Translations under genes and position numbers: made by a program | Notes under the pieces: generated by a model | What the model was told of the DNA's origin: nothing | Databases searched by the model: none | Seen by the model: the letters and a program-made list of their open reading frames with translations, nothing else | NCBI RefSeq assembly: GCF_900215205.1 | Contig: NZ_OBDY01000022.1 | Location: forward strand, 119,009 to 183,008 | Reading direction: 5' to 3' | Source of the DNA: Paractinoplanes atraurantiacus | Lineage (GTDB): Bacteria; Actinomycetota; Actinomycetes; Mycobacteriales; Micromonosporaceae | Length of the DNA: 64,000 nt | Part shown: in pieces, positions 8,260 to 16,478 of the stretch | Numbering within the stretch: the stretch's first letter is position 1 | How the letters are laid out: each line of letters begins with the position of its first letter

Positions 8260-9810
8260 ATGCGAGTACGAACAGCTACGGCCCTGGTCACGGGGGTCGC
8301 CGGCGCCGCTTTTGTGGTGGCGCTGGCGGCACCGAACGCCGAAGCGGCCGCGGTCGGCACGGCGACGGGCTACGCCAGTGCCAACGGGGGCACCACCGGC
8401 GGTAACGGTGGGGCCACCGTCCGGGCCACCACCGGCACCCAGATCCACCAGGCCCTGTGTGGCCGGGCCAGCAGCAGCACGCCGATCACGATCGAGGTGT
8501 CGGGGACGATCAACCACGGGAACACCACCAAGGTCTCCGGCGACAGCTGCAACACCGCGGCCGACAAGATCGAGCTGAAGGAGATCAGCAACGTCACGAT
8601 CATCGGGGTGGGTGGCGGGGCCACCTTTGACCAGCTCGGCATCCACATCCGGGACTCGAGCAACATCATCATTCAGAACGTGACGGTCAAGAACGTCAAG
8701 AAGTCGGGCTCGCCCACCTCGAACGGCGGTGACGCCATCGGCATGGAGAGCACCGTCCGCAACGTCTGGGTCGACCACGTGACGCTCGAGGCCAGCGGCG
8801 GCGAGTCCGAAGGCTTCGACGGGCTCTTCGACATGAAGGACGACACCGAGTACGTGACCTTGTCGTACGCGATCCTGCGCAACTCGGGCCGGGGCGGGCT
8901 CATCGGATCGAGCGAGAGCGACACCGGCAACAGCTTCATCACGTTCCACCACAACCGCTACGAGAACATCGATTCCCGTACGCCGTTGCTGCGTGGCGGC
9001 ATCGCCCACATCTACAACAACTACTACTACAGCCTGAACGAGTCCGGCATCAACAGCCGGGCCGGCGCCAAGGCCAAGGTGGAGAACAACTACTTCGAGG
9101 ACTCGAAGGACGTGCTCGGCACCTTCTACACCGACGCGGCCGGATATTGGCAAGTCGCCGGCAACATCCTCGACAACGTGACCTGGTCGTCCCCGGGCGA
9201 GGACACCAACCCGGCCGGCCCGAACCTGACCTCCACGACCAGCGTCTCCGTCCCGTACAGCTACCGCCTGGACAACGCCTCCTGCGTGCCCGACGTCGTC
9301 CGGCAGACCGCCGGCGCCAACACCGGCATCCGCACGTCGACCGGTAGCTGCTCGACCACGAACCCGACGACACCTCCGGCCACGACACCACCCGCGACGA
9401 CACCGCCGGCCACCACGCCGCCCGCCACCACGCCCCCGCCCAGCGGCACCAACCTCAGCATCGGCGCCGGCTCCGACGGCTCCAGCAAGGCGAGCGGCAC
9501 CAGCTACGGCGACGTCCGCGACGGCAGCCTGAGCACCTACTGGTCGCCCAGCGGCACCACCGGCTCCATCTCGATCAAGTGGGGCTCGGCCACCACCGTC
9601 TCGCGCATCGCCATCCGCGAGCACTCCGGCGCCACCGGCGCCATCGGCGCCTGGCGGGTCCTCAACGGCGACACCGGTGCCGTCCTCAAGACCGGCTCCG
9701 GCGCCGGCACGATCACCTTCACCGCGACCTCTCTGAAGAAGGTCACCTTCGAGATCACCGGCGCCAGCACGGCGCCGCGGGTCGCCGAGTTCGAGACATA
9801 CGCCGCCTAG
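8260..9810 (+). CDS. Secreted pectate lyase (PL1) with C-terminal carbohydrate-binding-type domain
   Basis: Extracellular polygalacturonate-cleaving enzyme of 516 residues. A Sec signal peptide ends near AEAA (residue 30). The parallel beta-helix catalytic domain spans about residues 35-360, with vWVDHVTLE and the Ca-site/active-site region DGLFDMKDDTEYVTLSY, then FHHNRYENIDSRTPLLRGG, the PL1 signature containing the catalytic Arg. A TTPPA-repeat linker (near residue 370) leads to a C-terminal domain of about 120 residues resembling discoidin/F5-8C-like binding modules (DGSLSTYWSPSG). A strong ribosome site (GAGGAGGAG, 8247-8255) fixes the ATG. LacI-type operators upstream suggest induction by pectin-derived sugars; a hairpin terminator follows. 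Confidence 0.93.
   Translation: MRVRTATALVTGVAGAAFVVALAAPNAEAAAVGTATGYASANGGTTGGNGGATVRATTGTQIHQALCGRASSSTPITIEVSGTINHGNTTKVSGDSCNTAADKIELKEISNVTIIGVGGGATFDQLGIHIRDSSNIIIQNVTVKNVKKSGSPTSNGGDAIGMESTVRNVWVDHVTLEASGGESEGFDGLFDMKDDTEYVTLSYAILRNSGRGGLIGSSESDTGNSFITFHHNRYENIDSRTPLLRGGIAHIYNNYYYSLNESGINSRAGAKAKVENNYFEDSKDVLGTFYTDAAGYWQVAGNILDNVTWSSPGEDTNPAGPNLTSTTSVSVPYSYRLDNASCVPDVVRQTAGANTGIRTSTGSCSTTNPTTPPATTPPATTPPATTPPATTPPPSGTNLSIGAGSDGSSKASGTSYGDVRDGSLSTYWSPSGTTGSISIKWGSATTVSRIAIREHSGATGAIGAWRVLNGDTGAVLKTGSGAGTITFTATSLKKVTFEITGASTAPRVAEFETYAA
9367..9431 (+). repeat. TTPPA-encoding tandem repeat (linker)
   Basis: About four copies of a 15-bp unit encode Thr-Thr-Pro-Pro-Ala and form the flexible linker between the catalytic and binding domains of the pectate lyase. 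Confidence 0.8.
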
Positions 9811-9816
9811 AACTGA

Positions 9817-9836
9817 GAGGGGCCGAGAGGCCCCTC
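9817..9836 (+). terminator. Hairpin terminator after pectate lyase
   Basis: Perfect 8-bp stem GAGGGGCC/GGCCCCTC with GAGA tetraloop, 7 nt after the stop. Confidence 0.7.
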
Positions 9837-9936
9837 CCAGCAAAGCTGGACATTGCCACAAGATTTCGTCCGCGATACGTTGTGACGACTATCGATATTT
9901 GCGCGAGCCGAGCCCACCGCGAGGGAGTCCCCCACC

Positions 9937-11157
9937 ATGGCCCTCAGTCGTCGCACTGTCCTAGCCGCCGGCGCGGGTACCGCAGCCGGCCTCGCACTTC
10001 CCGCCGCCACCGCCCAAGCCGGATCGAAAACAGTCAAGTTCACCCTCAACGCCGTCACCCTCGACGGTGGCGAGCAGGTCGTCAGCCTCACGCTGGACAC
10101 CCGCCGGTTCGGCCCGATCTCCCGGAGCAGCCTCACCCCGGGCACGTTCAGCGTGCACGTCAAGGCCACCAGCCCCATCCCGGTCACCCCCGACCCGGGC
10201 TACGACCTCGACCGCGTGGTGACCGCGGCCCGCCTCGACCGGAACGGCAACATCGTCCTGGAACTGAGCTACGCCGAGGGCCAGCCCGGCGGCGGCACGC
10301 TCGGCTACCTCGTCAGCCGGAGCCGCAACGTCCAGCTGAACCTGACATACACCATCACGCAGAACGCCCCGTTCGTCGCCCGCCGGCGTCTGGTCACCAT
10401 CGACGAGTTCACCCAGGGACGGCTGTCCAACCCCGAGGTCGACGCGTACAGCTATCACACCTCGGCCGACGGTATGAAGTACCGGCTGTTCAGCCCCAGG
10501 AACCACGGGAAACGCCCCCTGGTCGTCTGGCTGCACGGCGGCGGTGAGGGCGCCTCCCTGCCCGACAACTACTACGACAACGAGACCACCCTGCGCGCCA
10601 ACCGCGGCGCCCTCGGCTTCTCCACCCCCGAGGCCCAGAAGATCTTCAACGGCGCGTACGTCGTGGCCCCGCAGAGCTTCTCCGCCTGGATGCTCGACGG
10701 CCCGCGTTTCGCCCCGCTCATCCGCGCGATCGTCGAGGAGGTGGCCCGGCGCCACAACGTCGACCGCGACCGCGTCCACGTCGTCGGGTGCAGCAACGGC
10801 GGCTACATGAGCTTGAAGATGACCACCGTCTACCCCGATGTCTTCGCCTCGTCGGTGCCCATCTGCGGCATCGTCGCCGGCAACCCGCCGCTGATCCCCG
10901 ATGCCGAGCTGGCGGCCATCACCACCCCGACCTGGCTGGTGACCTCGCTCGACGACAACACCGTCGACCCGGTCGCCAACACCGTGCACGCGCACGACCT
11001 CATCCCCCGGTCGCGGGTCACCCTGTACGACAACGTGATCTGGAACGGGCACCAGTTCCCGGGTCACTGGTCATGGATCTACGTGGCCCGCAACGATCCG
11101 AGCATCAACGGCCTGCACATCTGGCAGTGGATGGCCCGGCAGTACCGCCGCGACTAG
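9937..11157 (+). CDS. Secreted alpha/beta-hydrolase esterase (predicted peptidase/PHB-depolymerase-like), Tat substrate
   Basis: A 406-residue exported hydrolase. The N-terminus MALSRRTVLAAGAG has a twin-Arg motif and the signal ends near ATAQA. Residues about 30-165 form a beta-rich domain like the Ig-like N-domain of secreted esterases. The catalytic domain has the oxyanion segment WLHGGGEG, nucleophile Ser in GCSNGGYM, a probable Asp in SLDDNTVD and catalytic His in NGHQFPGHWSW. Cys directly before the catalytic Ser is a distinctive detail. The 3' end overlaps the opposing TetR gene by 87 bp. Its place after the pectate lyase hints at a role in polysaccharide deacylation; this is inference. 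Confidence 0.8.
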   Translation: MALSRRTVLAAGAGTAAGLALPAATAQAGSKTVKFTLNAVTLDGGEQVVSLTLDTRRFGPISRSSLTPGTFSVHVKATSPIPVTPDPGYDLDRVVTAARLDRNGNIVLELSYAEGQPGGGTLGYLVSRSRNVQLNLTYTITQNAPFVARRRLVTIDEFTQGRLSNPEVDAYSYHTSADGMKYRLFSPRNHGKRPLVVWLHGGGEGASLPDNYYDNETTLRANRGALGFSTPEAQKIFNGAYVVAPQSFSAWMLDGPRFAPLIRAIVEEVARRHNVDRDRVHVVGCSNGGYMSLKMTTVYPDVFASSVPICGIVAGNPPLIPDAELAAITTPTWLVTSLDDNTVDPVANTVHAHDLIPRSRVTLYDNVIWNGHQFPGHWSWIYVARNDPSINGLHIWQWMARQYRRD

Positions 11158-11637
11158 GGCCGCGCACTCCTCGTCGGTGGCCGGACGGCCGTACATCTGC
11201 TCCCACATCACGATGCCGGAGTAGGCGAGATGCGCCGCCATCTCGCCCGCTCCGGCCCGGGCGGCCGCCGCCCGGAACGGCGCGAAACTGCGCGCCACGA
11301 TGTCGCCGAGCTCGGCCACCCGCAACCGGACCGCCTCGGCCAGCACCCGGCCCTCGGGTCCGACGGAGGTGTCGCGCACCCTCCGTACAAGCGCAAGAAG
11401 GTCTTCGTCGGCGAAAGCCGCGAGCAACGGCTCGACGACCGCGGCCAGCAGATCGGCCTTGGTCGGCCACCGCCGGTAGATCGTCGTGCGGTTGACCTGG
11501 GCGGCCCGGGCGACCCCGTCGATCGTCATGCCGTCGAAGCCGTGCGCCGCCATCTCGGAGACGACGGCCGCCCGGACCCGCTCGACGACTTGCGTGCCGC
11601 GGGCCCCACCTCGTACGCCGGCGGTCCGTCGATCCAC
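11071..11637 (-). CDS. TetR-family transcriptional regulator
   Basis: A 188-residue repressor with an N-terminal HTH (MTIDGVARAAQVNRTTIYRRWPTK, about residues 37-60) of the TetR_N type and a helical ligand domain. GTG 11637 is used as start. It is divergent from the yidC-like gene, and a 17-bp palindrome lies exactly between the two starts, so autoregulation and control of the yidC/hydrolase pair are likely. Its last 28 codons run antisense through the esterase 3' end, an unusually long tail-to-tail overlap. Confidence 0.88.
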   Translation of the reverse strand: MDRRTAGVRGGARGTQVVERVRAAVVSEMAAHGFDGMTIDGVARAAQVNRTTIYRRWPTKADLLAAVVEPLLAAFADEDLLALVRRVRDTSVGPEGRVLAEAVRLRVAELGDIVARSFAPFRAAAARAGAGEMAAHLAYSGIVMWEQMYGRPATDEECAALVAAVLPGHPLPDVQAVDARIVAGHVDP

Positions 11638-11650
11638 CCCGCCCCCTTAT

Positions 11651-11667
11651 GGCATCACCGTGTTGCC
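11651..11667. promoter_or_regulatory. Putative TetR operator
   Basis: GGCATCACCGTGTTGCC is a near-perfect palindrome (GGCA.CAC.GTG.TGCC), 14 bp from the TetR start and 21 bp from the yidC-like start. Confidence 0.55.
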
Positions 11668-11673
11668 TTAAGT

Positions 11674-11679
11674 TAGCAT
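11674..11679 (+). promoter_or_regulatory. Possible -10 element of a leaderless yidC-like transcript
   Basis: TAGCAT ends 8 nt before the ATG at 11688 and no Shine-Dalgarno sequence is visible, the pattern of leaderless actinobacterial mRNAs. No good -35 was found. Confidence 0.3.
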
Positions 11680-11687
11680 CGTCGCCC

Positions 11688-12488
11688 ATGAGCCTCGACG
11701 GGGTCTATTACGTCATCTCCTGGATCCTGCTGCGCTGGCAAGATCTCTGGAGCGCCGCCGGCGTGCCCGACGGCCTGGTGCTCGGCACCAACTGGACCTG
11801 GATCCTGGCCATCGTCTTCCTCGTGGTCACCCTGCGGGCCGTGCTGTTCCCGGTCTTCGTCAAGCAGATCAAGTCGCAGCGGGCGATCCAGGCGCTGGCG
11901 CCGAAGATCAAGGAGTTGCAGGAGCAGCACAAGGACGAGCCGCAGAAGCTTCAGGCGGCGATGATGGAGCTCTACCGCGCCGAGAAGGCCAACCCGCTGA
12001 TGGGCTGCCTGCCGATGCTCGTGCAGATCCCCGTCTTCCTCGGCCTCTTCCATGTGCTGCGCCGCCTGACCCCGGACAATCTCGGGACGACGCGGTACGG
12101 CTGGACGGCCGACCAGTTCTACGACGCCAGCCACGCCACGCTCTTCACGGTCCCGCTCCCGGCCCACTTCAGCGGCGGCGACACCACGGTCAAGCTGGTC
12201 GCCGGCATCCTCGTCGTGACCATGATGCTGACGACGTATCTGACCAGCCGCCAGATGATCCTCAAGACCGGCTGGGCCGAGGATCCACAGCAGAAGATGA
12301 TTCAACGGCTTATGTTGTACGGGATCCCGGTGTCCCTGCTCGTCTCCGGTGTCCTGTTCCCGATCGGCGTGGTCATCTACTGGGTCACCAACAACCTGTT
12401 CACCCTGGCCCAGCAGCAGTGGGTGCTCCGCAAGTTCCCGCCGCTGGTGAACGCCAAGCCGGCCACTCCGGCCCAGGCCGACCAGTGA
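11688..12488 (+). CDS. yidC: YidC/Oxa1-family membrane protein insertase (accessory paralog)
   Basis: A 266-residue insertase that places proteins into the cytoplasmic membrane. It shows the conserved core of about five TM segments, the first being WTWILAIVFLVVTLRAVLFP and carrying the functionally essential Arg in the membrane groove. A cytoplasmic coiled-coil hairpin (RAIQALAPKIKELQEQHKDEPQKL) follows, then GCLPMLVQIPVFLGLFHVLR, and IYWVTNNLFTLAQQ near the end. The main actinobacterial yidC sits beside rpmH and rnpA; this copy does not, so it is probably a second paralog. ATG 11688 is preferred over an upstream start at 11649. The next gene overlaps by 4 bp. Confidence 0.9.
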   Translation: MSLDGVYYVISWILLRWQDLWSAAGVPDGLVLGTNWTWILAIVFLVVTLRAVLFPVFVKQIKSQRAIQALAPKIKELQEQHKDEPQKLQAAMMELYRAEKANPLMGCLPMLVQIPVFLGLFHVLRRLTPDNLGTTRYGWTADQFYDASHATLFTVPLPAHFSGGDTTVKLVAGILVVTMMLTTYLTSRQMILKTGWAEDPQQKMIQRLMLYGIPVSLLVSGVLFPIGVVIYWVTNNLFTLAQQQWVLRKFPPLVNAKPATPAQADQ

Positions 12489-13234
12489 CGAGCCACCTCG
12501 ACCTGGAGTTCACGCCGGGCCTCCGCCTCGACCTGCACCTCCCCGAGGGCGCCGAGCCTCCGCCGGTCGTCGTCTACCTGCACGGCGGCGCCTGGCGCGT
12601 CGGATCCCGCCAGGACAATCCGGCCCGCCAGCGTTCCCTCACCCGGCACGGTTTCGCCGTGGCCTCGGTCGACTATCGACTCAGCGGCGACGCGAAATAT
12701 CCCGCGCAGCTGCACGATGTCACGGCCGCAATAGCCTGGATCAAGGACAACGGCCGCCAGTACGGGGTCGACGGCAGCCGCATCGCGGTGTGGGGCGCCT
12801 CGGCCGGCGCGCACCTGGCCGCCGCCGTCGCCCTGACCTCCGCCGTCCCGCGCGCCGCCGTCCTCTGGTTCCCGACCACCGACCTGGTGCGGGCCGCCCC
12901 GCGCGGCCCCGTCGAGCCGCGGTACATGCCCAGCCCCGAGGGTGACCTACTGGGCCTGAAGAGCCCCCTGGACGACGTCGAGGCCGCCCGGGCCGCCAGC
13001 CCCCGCTGGCTCGTCCACCCGGACGCCCCGCCGTTCCTGATCATGCACGGCGACCGTGACCGCCTGGTCCCGCCGACACAGTCCACGGTGCTGCACGACG
13101 CCCTGGTGGATGCCGGCGCCGCCTCGACCCTGGTCGTGCTCGGCGGCGCCGCCCACGAGGACCCCGCCTTCGACACCCCGGCCACCGTCGGCATGGTCGC
13201 CGGCTTCCTCACCGCCGTACTCAAACCAGGTTGA
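12485..13234 (+). CDS. Alpha/beta hydrolase (esterase/BD-FAE-like)
   Basis: A 249-residue esterase/lipase-like enzyme of the HSL/acetyl-esterase group. Oxyanion motif VYLHGGAWRVG, nucleophile in WGASAGAHLA, acid in MHGDRDRLVP and His in GGAAHEDPAF are all in the expected order. GTG 12485 overlaps the yidC stop (GTGA), so the two are co-translated; why an insertase is paired with an esterase is unclear. Its end overlaps the opposing lipoprotein gene by 14 bp. Confidence 0.85.
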   Translation: MTSHLDLEFTPGLRLDLHLPEGAEPPPVVVYLHGGAWRVGSRQDNPARQRSLTRHGFAVASVDYRLSGDAKYPAQLHDVTAAIAWIKDNGRQYGVDGSRIAVWGASAGAHLAAAVALTSAVPRAAVLWFPTTDLVRAAPRGPVEPRYMPSPEGDLLGLKSPLDDVEAARAASPRWLVHPDAPPFLIMHGDRDRLVPPTQSTVLHDALVDAGAASTLVVLGGAAHEDPAFDTPATVGMVAGFLTAVLKPG

Positions 13235-13895
13235 TCCGATGCGCCGGGTGGTCGAAGAGGGAATCCTGCGGAAACAGCACCGCCTCGGCCTTCGTGCCGC
13301 CCGGCACCGTCCAGATCTTGATCAGCCGGGCTGTCATACCGGGGTTGTACGGTCCGGACGGGAAGTCCTCGGCCCGCTGCAGGTTGGCGGCGATGGTCTC
13401 GTCGAGCTCCGAGAAGGCGTACTCGCCGCGGTCGGTCACCAGATGCCCGAACTCCTCGGTGCCGGAGGCGGGCGTACGCCCCACGTTCTCCATGGTCGCG
13501 TCCATGCGGCAGAACTCCCAGCCGCTGGGCGGCCGCGCGTCGATGTGCTCGGGCGGCACGTCGTCGCTGGACCAGTCGCCGCTCGTGTAGGCCGGATTGT
13601 CCGCCGCATCGGGGAAGACAGCGATGCCACACTTCATCCCGGTCACCGTGACGGCCCAGTCCACCGCCGGCGTGTCATCACTGAACTCTTCCCGATAGCG
13701 AAACGCCACCCCCACCCGCTGCGGCGCCTGCCCCGCCTCGTCACCAGCCTCATCCGCGGCCGCCATCCCCGCCGTCGCCTCCGCCGACGCCCCCGGCGCG
13801 ACCTCGTCGTCGGCCCTACCGCAGCCGCCCACGAACAGCACCAAAGCCCCCAGCCCCACCATGGCCGGCACCCGCAGCCTCCGCCCGCCCTTCAC
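13221..13895 (-). CDS. Putative lipoprotein, DUF4352-like
   Basis: An unrecognised exported protein of about 224 residues. Starting at GTG 13895, it has a basic n-region (KGGRRLR), a hydrophobic core and lipobox VGGC, followed by an acidic Ala-rich spacer. The mature part has two cysteines (MKCGIAV, WEFCRMD) that could form a disulfide and a beta-rich end (NPGMTARLIKIWTVPGG), reminiscent of DUF4352/TRF2-type domains; that assignment is tentative. The frame is open to 14075, and two 33-bp direct repeats at the 5' end each supply a GTG, so the start is uncertain (13928, 13895 or ATG 13862). Confidence 0.6.
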   Translation of the reverse strand: MKGGRRLRVPAMVGLGALVLFVGGCGRADDEVAPGASAEATAGMAAADEAGDEAGQAPQRVGVAFRYREEFSDDTPAVDWAVTVTGMKCGIAVFPDAADNPAYTSGDWSSDDVPPEHIDARPPSGWEFCRMDATMENVGRTPASGTEEFGHLVTDRGEYAFSELDETIAANLQRAEDFPSGPYNPGMTARLIKIWTVPGGTKAEAVLFPQDSLFDHPAHRINLV

Positions 13896-13935
13896 CGCCC
13901 GCACCCGCAGCCCCCGCCCGCCCTTCACCGCCGGC
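13870..13935 (-). repeat. 33-bp direct repeat at lipoprotein 5' end
   Basis: Two tandem near-identical 33-bp units, each with a GTG followed by codons for KGG-R-LRV. They duplicate the possible translation start of the lipoprotein. Confidence 0.6.
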
Positions 13936-14150
13936 ACCCCCACCGCCGCTACCGTCAGGCCCTCTTCCTCCGCCGCCAAGCCTCGCCCCGCCGCCAGTCC
14001 CTTCCTCACCGGCGCCGTCTGACCTTGCCCCGCCGGCGGGGTTTGCGTCGGCCTCAAAACCGGAAATTTCAGCATTTACCGACGCTAAGCCCGCCCGATC
14101 AAGCGCCCGGGCCGAACCCGGCGACGTCCCCTTTCCGATACTTTCCCGAG

Positions 14151-14633
14151 ATGCAAACCCTTCAGGGCGCACTGGTCCGCCTGCGCCCCGCCACTCAGGA
14201 CGACGTCCCGGCGCTGTCGAAGATCCGCGCGACTCCCGAGGTGTACGAGCGCTGGGGGCCCGGCGACGTCCTCGACCCCGGCACGCCGACCCTGGTCATC
14301 CTCCACGAGGACCGCGTCGTCGGCGCCATCCAGTGGAGCGAGGAGGAAGATCCCGACTACCGCCACGCCGGGATCGACATCTACCTCTCCCCCACGGTGC
14401 ACGGTCAGGGGCTGGGGACCGACGCCGTACGGACCCTCGCCCGTCACCTCATCGACGACCTGGGCCACCACCGCCTGGTTATCGACCCCGCCGCCGACAA
14501 CCAGGCCGCGATCCGCTGCTACACCAAGGTGGGCTTCCGCCCGGTGGGCGTCATGCGCCGCTACGAGCGCGCCCCCGACGGCACCTGGCACGACGGCCTG
14601 CTCATGGACCTGCTCGCCGACGAGCTCACGTGA
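14151..14633 (+). CDS. GNAT N-acetyltransferase, AAC(6')/RimJ-like
   Basis: A 160-residue acetyl-CoA-dependent acetyltransferase. The acceptor side begins LRPATQDDVPAL; the acetyl-CoA pyrophosphate loop is VHGQGLGTDAV (motif A) and motif B is NQAAIRCYTKVGFRPVGVMRRYER. This layout matches aminoglycoside 6'-N-acetyltransferase-like and RimJ/RimL proteins; the substrate is unknown. ATG 14151 starts the canonical N-terminus. Its last codons and stop lie in a tandem duplication shared with the opposing gene. Confidence 0.88.
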   Translation: MQTLQGALVRLRPATQDDVPALSKIRATPEVYERWGPGDVLDPGTPTLVILHEDRVVGAIQWSEEEDPDYRHAGIDIYLSPTVHGQGLGTDAVRTLARHLIDDLGHHRLVIDPAADNQAAIRCYTKVGFRPVGVMRRYERAPDGTWHDGLLMDLLADELT

Positions 14634-14667
14634 CCTCGAAGCGCGACGAGCTCACGTGAGCTCGAAG
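14618..14667. repeat. Tandem duplication with palindromic core at convergent stop codons
   Basis: Two copies of a 24-nt unit (26-nt period, one mismatch) starting CGACGAGCTCACGTGA. The second copy contains an 18-bp perfect palindrome at 14647-14664 centred on CACGTG. Because of the symmetry each copy offers a stop codon to both strands; the palindrome may also act as terminator. Confidence 0.75.
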
Positions 14668-15422
14668 GACCGCAGGTCCTGGTCGCGGCCGTCGAGCCAG
14701 CAACCTATGGCATGCGCGACCTCCCGCGGGTGGCTGTAGTTCATCGCATGGGCCGCCCCCTCGATCACCGCGACCGTCAGATGCTCCGACGCCAGGTGGA
14801 TCAGCTCGCGCACGCGCCGGGCCGGCGGCATCAGCGGGTCGCGGTCGCCGAGCAGCGCCAGCGTCGGCACCGGCGTGCGCAGCAGCCTTTCCAGCGACGG
14901 AAACCGCGTCAGCTCCCCGAACAGGTGCACCGCGTTGACCGGCCCGAAGCGCAGGTAGTCCGGCAACGCCACCCGCACCATCCGGGCCGACTCTCGTGGC
15001 ACGTCGCGGCCGAGCTGCACCAGCGCCCGCAGCAGCGGTTGGTTGTGGACACCGCCGGCCGGTGACGCCAGCACCACCCCGGCCACGCGTTCGGGCGCGC
15101 TGTGCGCCACCTCCAGCGACACCGGCCCGCCCATCGAGTTGCCGACCAGCACCACCTTGTCCAGTTCGAGCGCGTCCAGGATCTCCAGCAGCGCCCAGGC
15201 CAGCGACGAAATCCCCAGCGTCTGTCCCCACGGCTTGCTCCGCCCGTATCCCGGCAGGTCCGGCACCAGCGCCGTCGCCCGGTGGGCCAGCGCCCGCGCC
15301 GTCGGCACCATGTAGCTGCCCGAGATCCCGAAGCCGTGCACGTGCACGATCGGCGTCGACCCCGGCACCTCGGGTCCTCGCCGCACGAAGACCCGGCGGC
15401 CCCGGACGACGACCCAGCTCAT
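14652..15422 (-). CDS. Alpha/beta-fold hydrolase
   Basis: A 256-residue serine hydrolase of the MhpC/BphD-like group. Oxyanion HGFGISG, nucleophile Ser in VGNSMGGPVS, acid in LGDRDPLMP and His in EGAAHAMNYSHP are present. ATG 15422 overlaps the glutaminase stop by 4 bp, so it is the second gene of a two-gene operon. No signal peptide; substrate unknown. It ends within the palindromic duplication shared with the convergent GNAT gene. Confidence 0.87.
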   Translation of the reverse strand: MSWVVVRGRRVFVRRGPEVPGSTPIVHVHGFGISGSYMVPTARALAHRATALVPDLPGYGRSKPWGQTLGISSLAWALLEILDALELDKVVLVGNSMGGPVSLEVAHSAPERVAGVVLASPAGGVHNQPLLRALVQLGRDVPRESARMVRVALPDYLRFGPVNAVHLFGELTRFPSLERLLRTPVPTLALLGDRDPLMPPARRVRELIHLASEHLTVAVIEGAAHAMNYSHPREVAHAIGCWLDGRDQDLRSFELT

Positions 15423-16408
15423 GACACGGGTTCCGAGGCGAAGAGCGTCAGCCCCAGGCGTACGGACAAGAAGCGCGCCGCCAGCTGACCCCGAACACTG
15501 TTGCCGTACGTGTCCAGCGGCGGCGCGAACGTGGCCAGCGCTCCCTTGCCGGGCGAGACCACCACGATCCCACCGCCGATCCCGCTCTTGCCGGGCACTC
15601 CTACGTCGTACAACCAATCGCCTGAAGTCTCGTAGAGACCCGCCGTGGCCATGACCGCCAAAGTGAAGTGGCAGACCGTCGCGTCCACCACGCGCGTGCG
15701 GGTGAGCGGGTTGACCCCGCCGTCGGCCAGCGTCGCGCCCATCGCGGCCAGCCCGGTGGTGGTCACCCGCAGGCAGCTCTGCCGGGTGTAGAGGTCGACC
15801 GCCTCCATCGGCTCGCAGCCGAGCAGGCCGTACGTCTGCAGCAGGTCGGCCAGGGCGCGGTTGCGGTGATTCGTGGCCGACGCCGAGGCGTACACCTCCT
15901 CGTCAATTTCCAGCGGATGGCCCGCGAAGCGCGACAGACCGTCCTGGAGGAACCGCCATTTCTGCTCGAAGGTCTCCCCCGGCACCAGGCTGGCGGTGGC
16001 GATGGCACCCGGATTGACCATGGGATTGGTGCGGCCGTCCGGCCCGCGCTCGACCGCCGTGAGCGAGTTGAACGGCAGCCCCGTCGCGTTCACGCCCAGC
16101 CGTCTCCGCATCGTCTCGGGCCCGAGGGTGGCGCAGACCAGGGCGAACACGAACGGCTTGGCCACGCTCATGATCGTGAAGCCGTGCTCGGCGTCCCCGG
16201 CCGCGTACTGTCCGCCGCGCGCGCCGACCGCGCAGATGCCGAACAGATCGACCGGCACGCGGGCCAGCGCCGGATAGACGTGCGAGGGCTCGCCCTCGGT
16301 GACGGTGCGGAATTTCTCGTACGCCTCGTCGATCCCCGCCCGCACGTCATCGGGCGCGGGAAGGTGGCCGGTGGACACATAGGCCGATGTCTCGCTCACG
16401 AACCGCAC
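15419..16408 (-). CDS. glsA: Glutaminase A
   Basis: A 329-residue enzyme that hydrolyses glutamine to glutamate and ammonia. It belongs to the beta-lactamase-like serine glutaminases: catalytic Ser-x-x-Lys appears as MSVAKPF, with FNSLTAVE, TNPMVNPGAIA, NHRNRALA and SGIGGGIVVVSP conserved as in YbaS/YlaM-type enzymes. Length is normal for the single-domain form (about 310-330). It is translationally coupled to a downstream hydrolase. Confidence 0.95.
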   Translation of the reverse strand: MRFVSETSAYVSTGHLPAPDDVRAGIDEAYEKFRTVTEGEPSHVYPALARVPVDLFGICAVGARGGQYAAGDAEHGFTIMSVAKPFVFALVCATLGPETMRRRLGVNATGLPFNSLTAVERGPDGRTNPMVNPGAIATASLVPGETFEQKWRFLQDGLSRFAGHPLEIDEEVYASASATNHRNRALADLLQTYGLLGCEPMEAVDLYTRQSCLRVTTTGLAAMGATLADGGVNPLTRTRVVDATVCHFTLAVMATAGLYETSGDWLYDVGVPGKSGIGGGIVVVSPGKGALATFAPPLDTYGNSVRGQLAARFLSVRLGLTLFASEPVS

Positions 16409-16478
16409 GTTAACGGCGGCTCACCCGTCACCGCCTCGCCCGCCGCGGATGGTCAACGACGAGAACCACCGCGGATGG

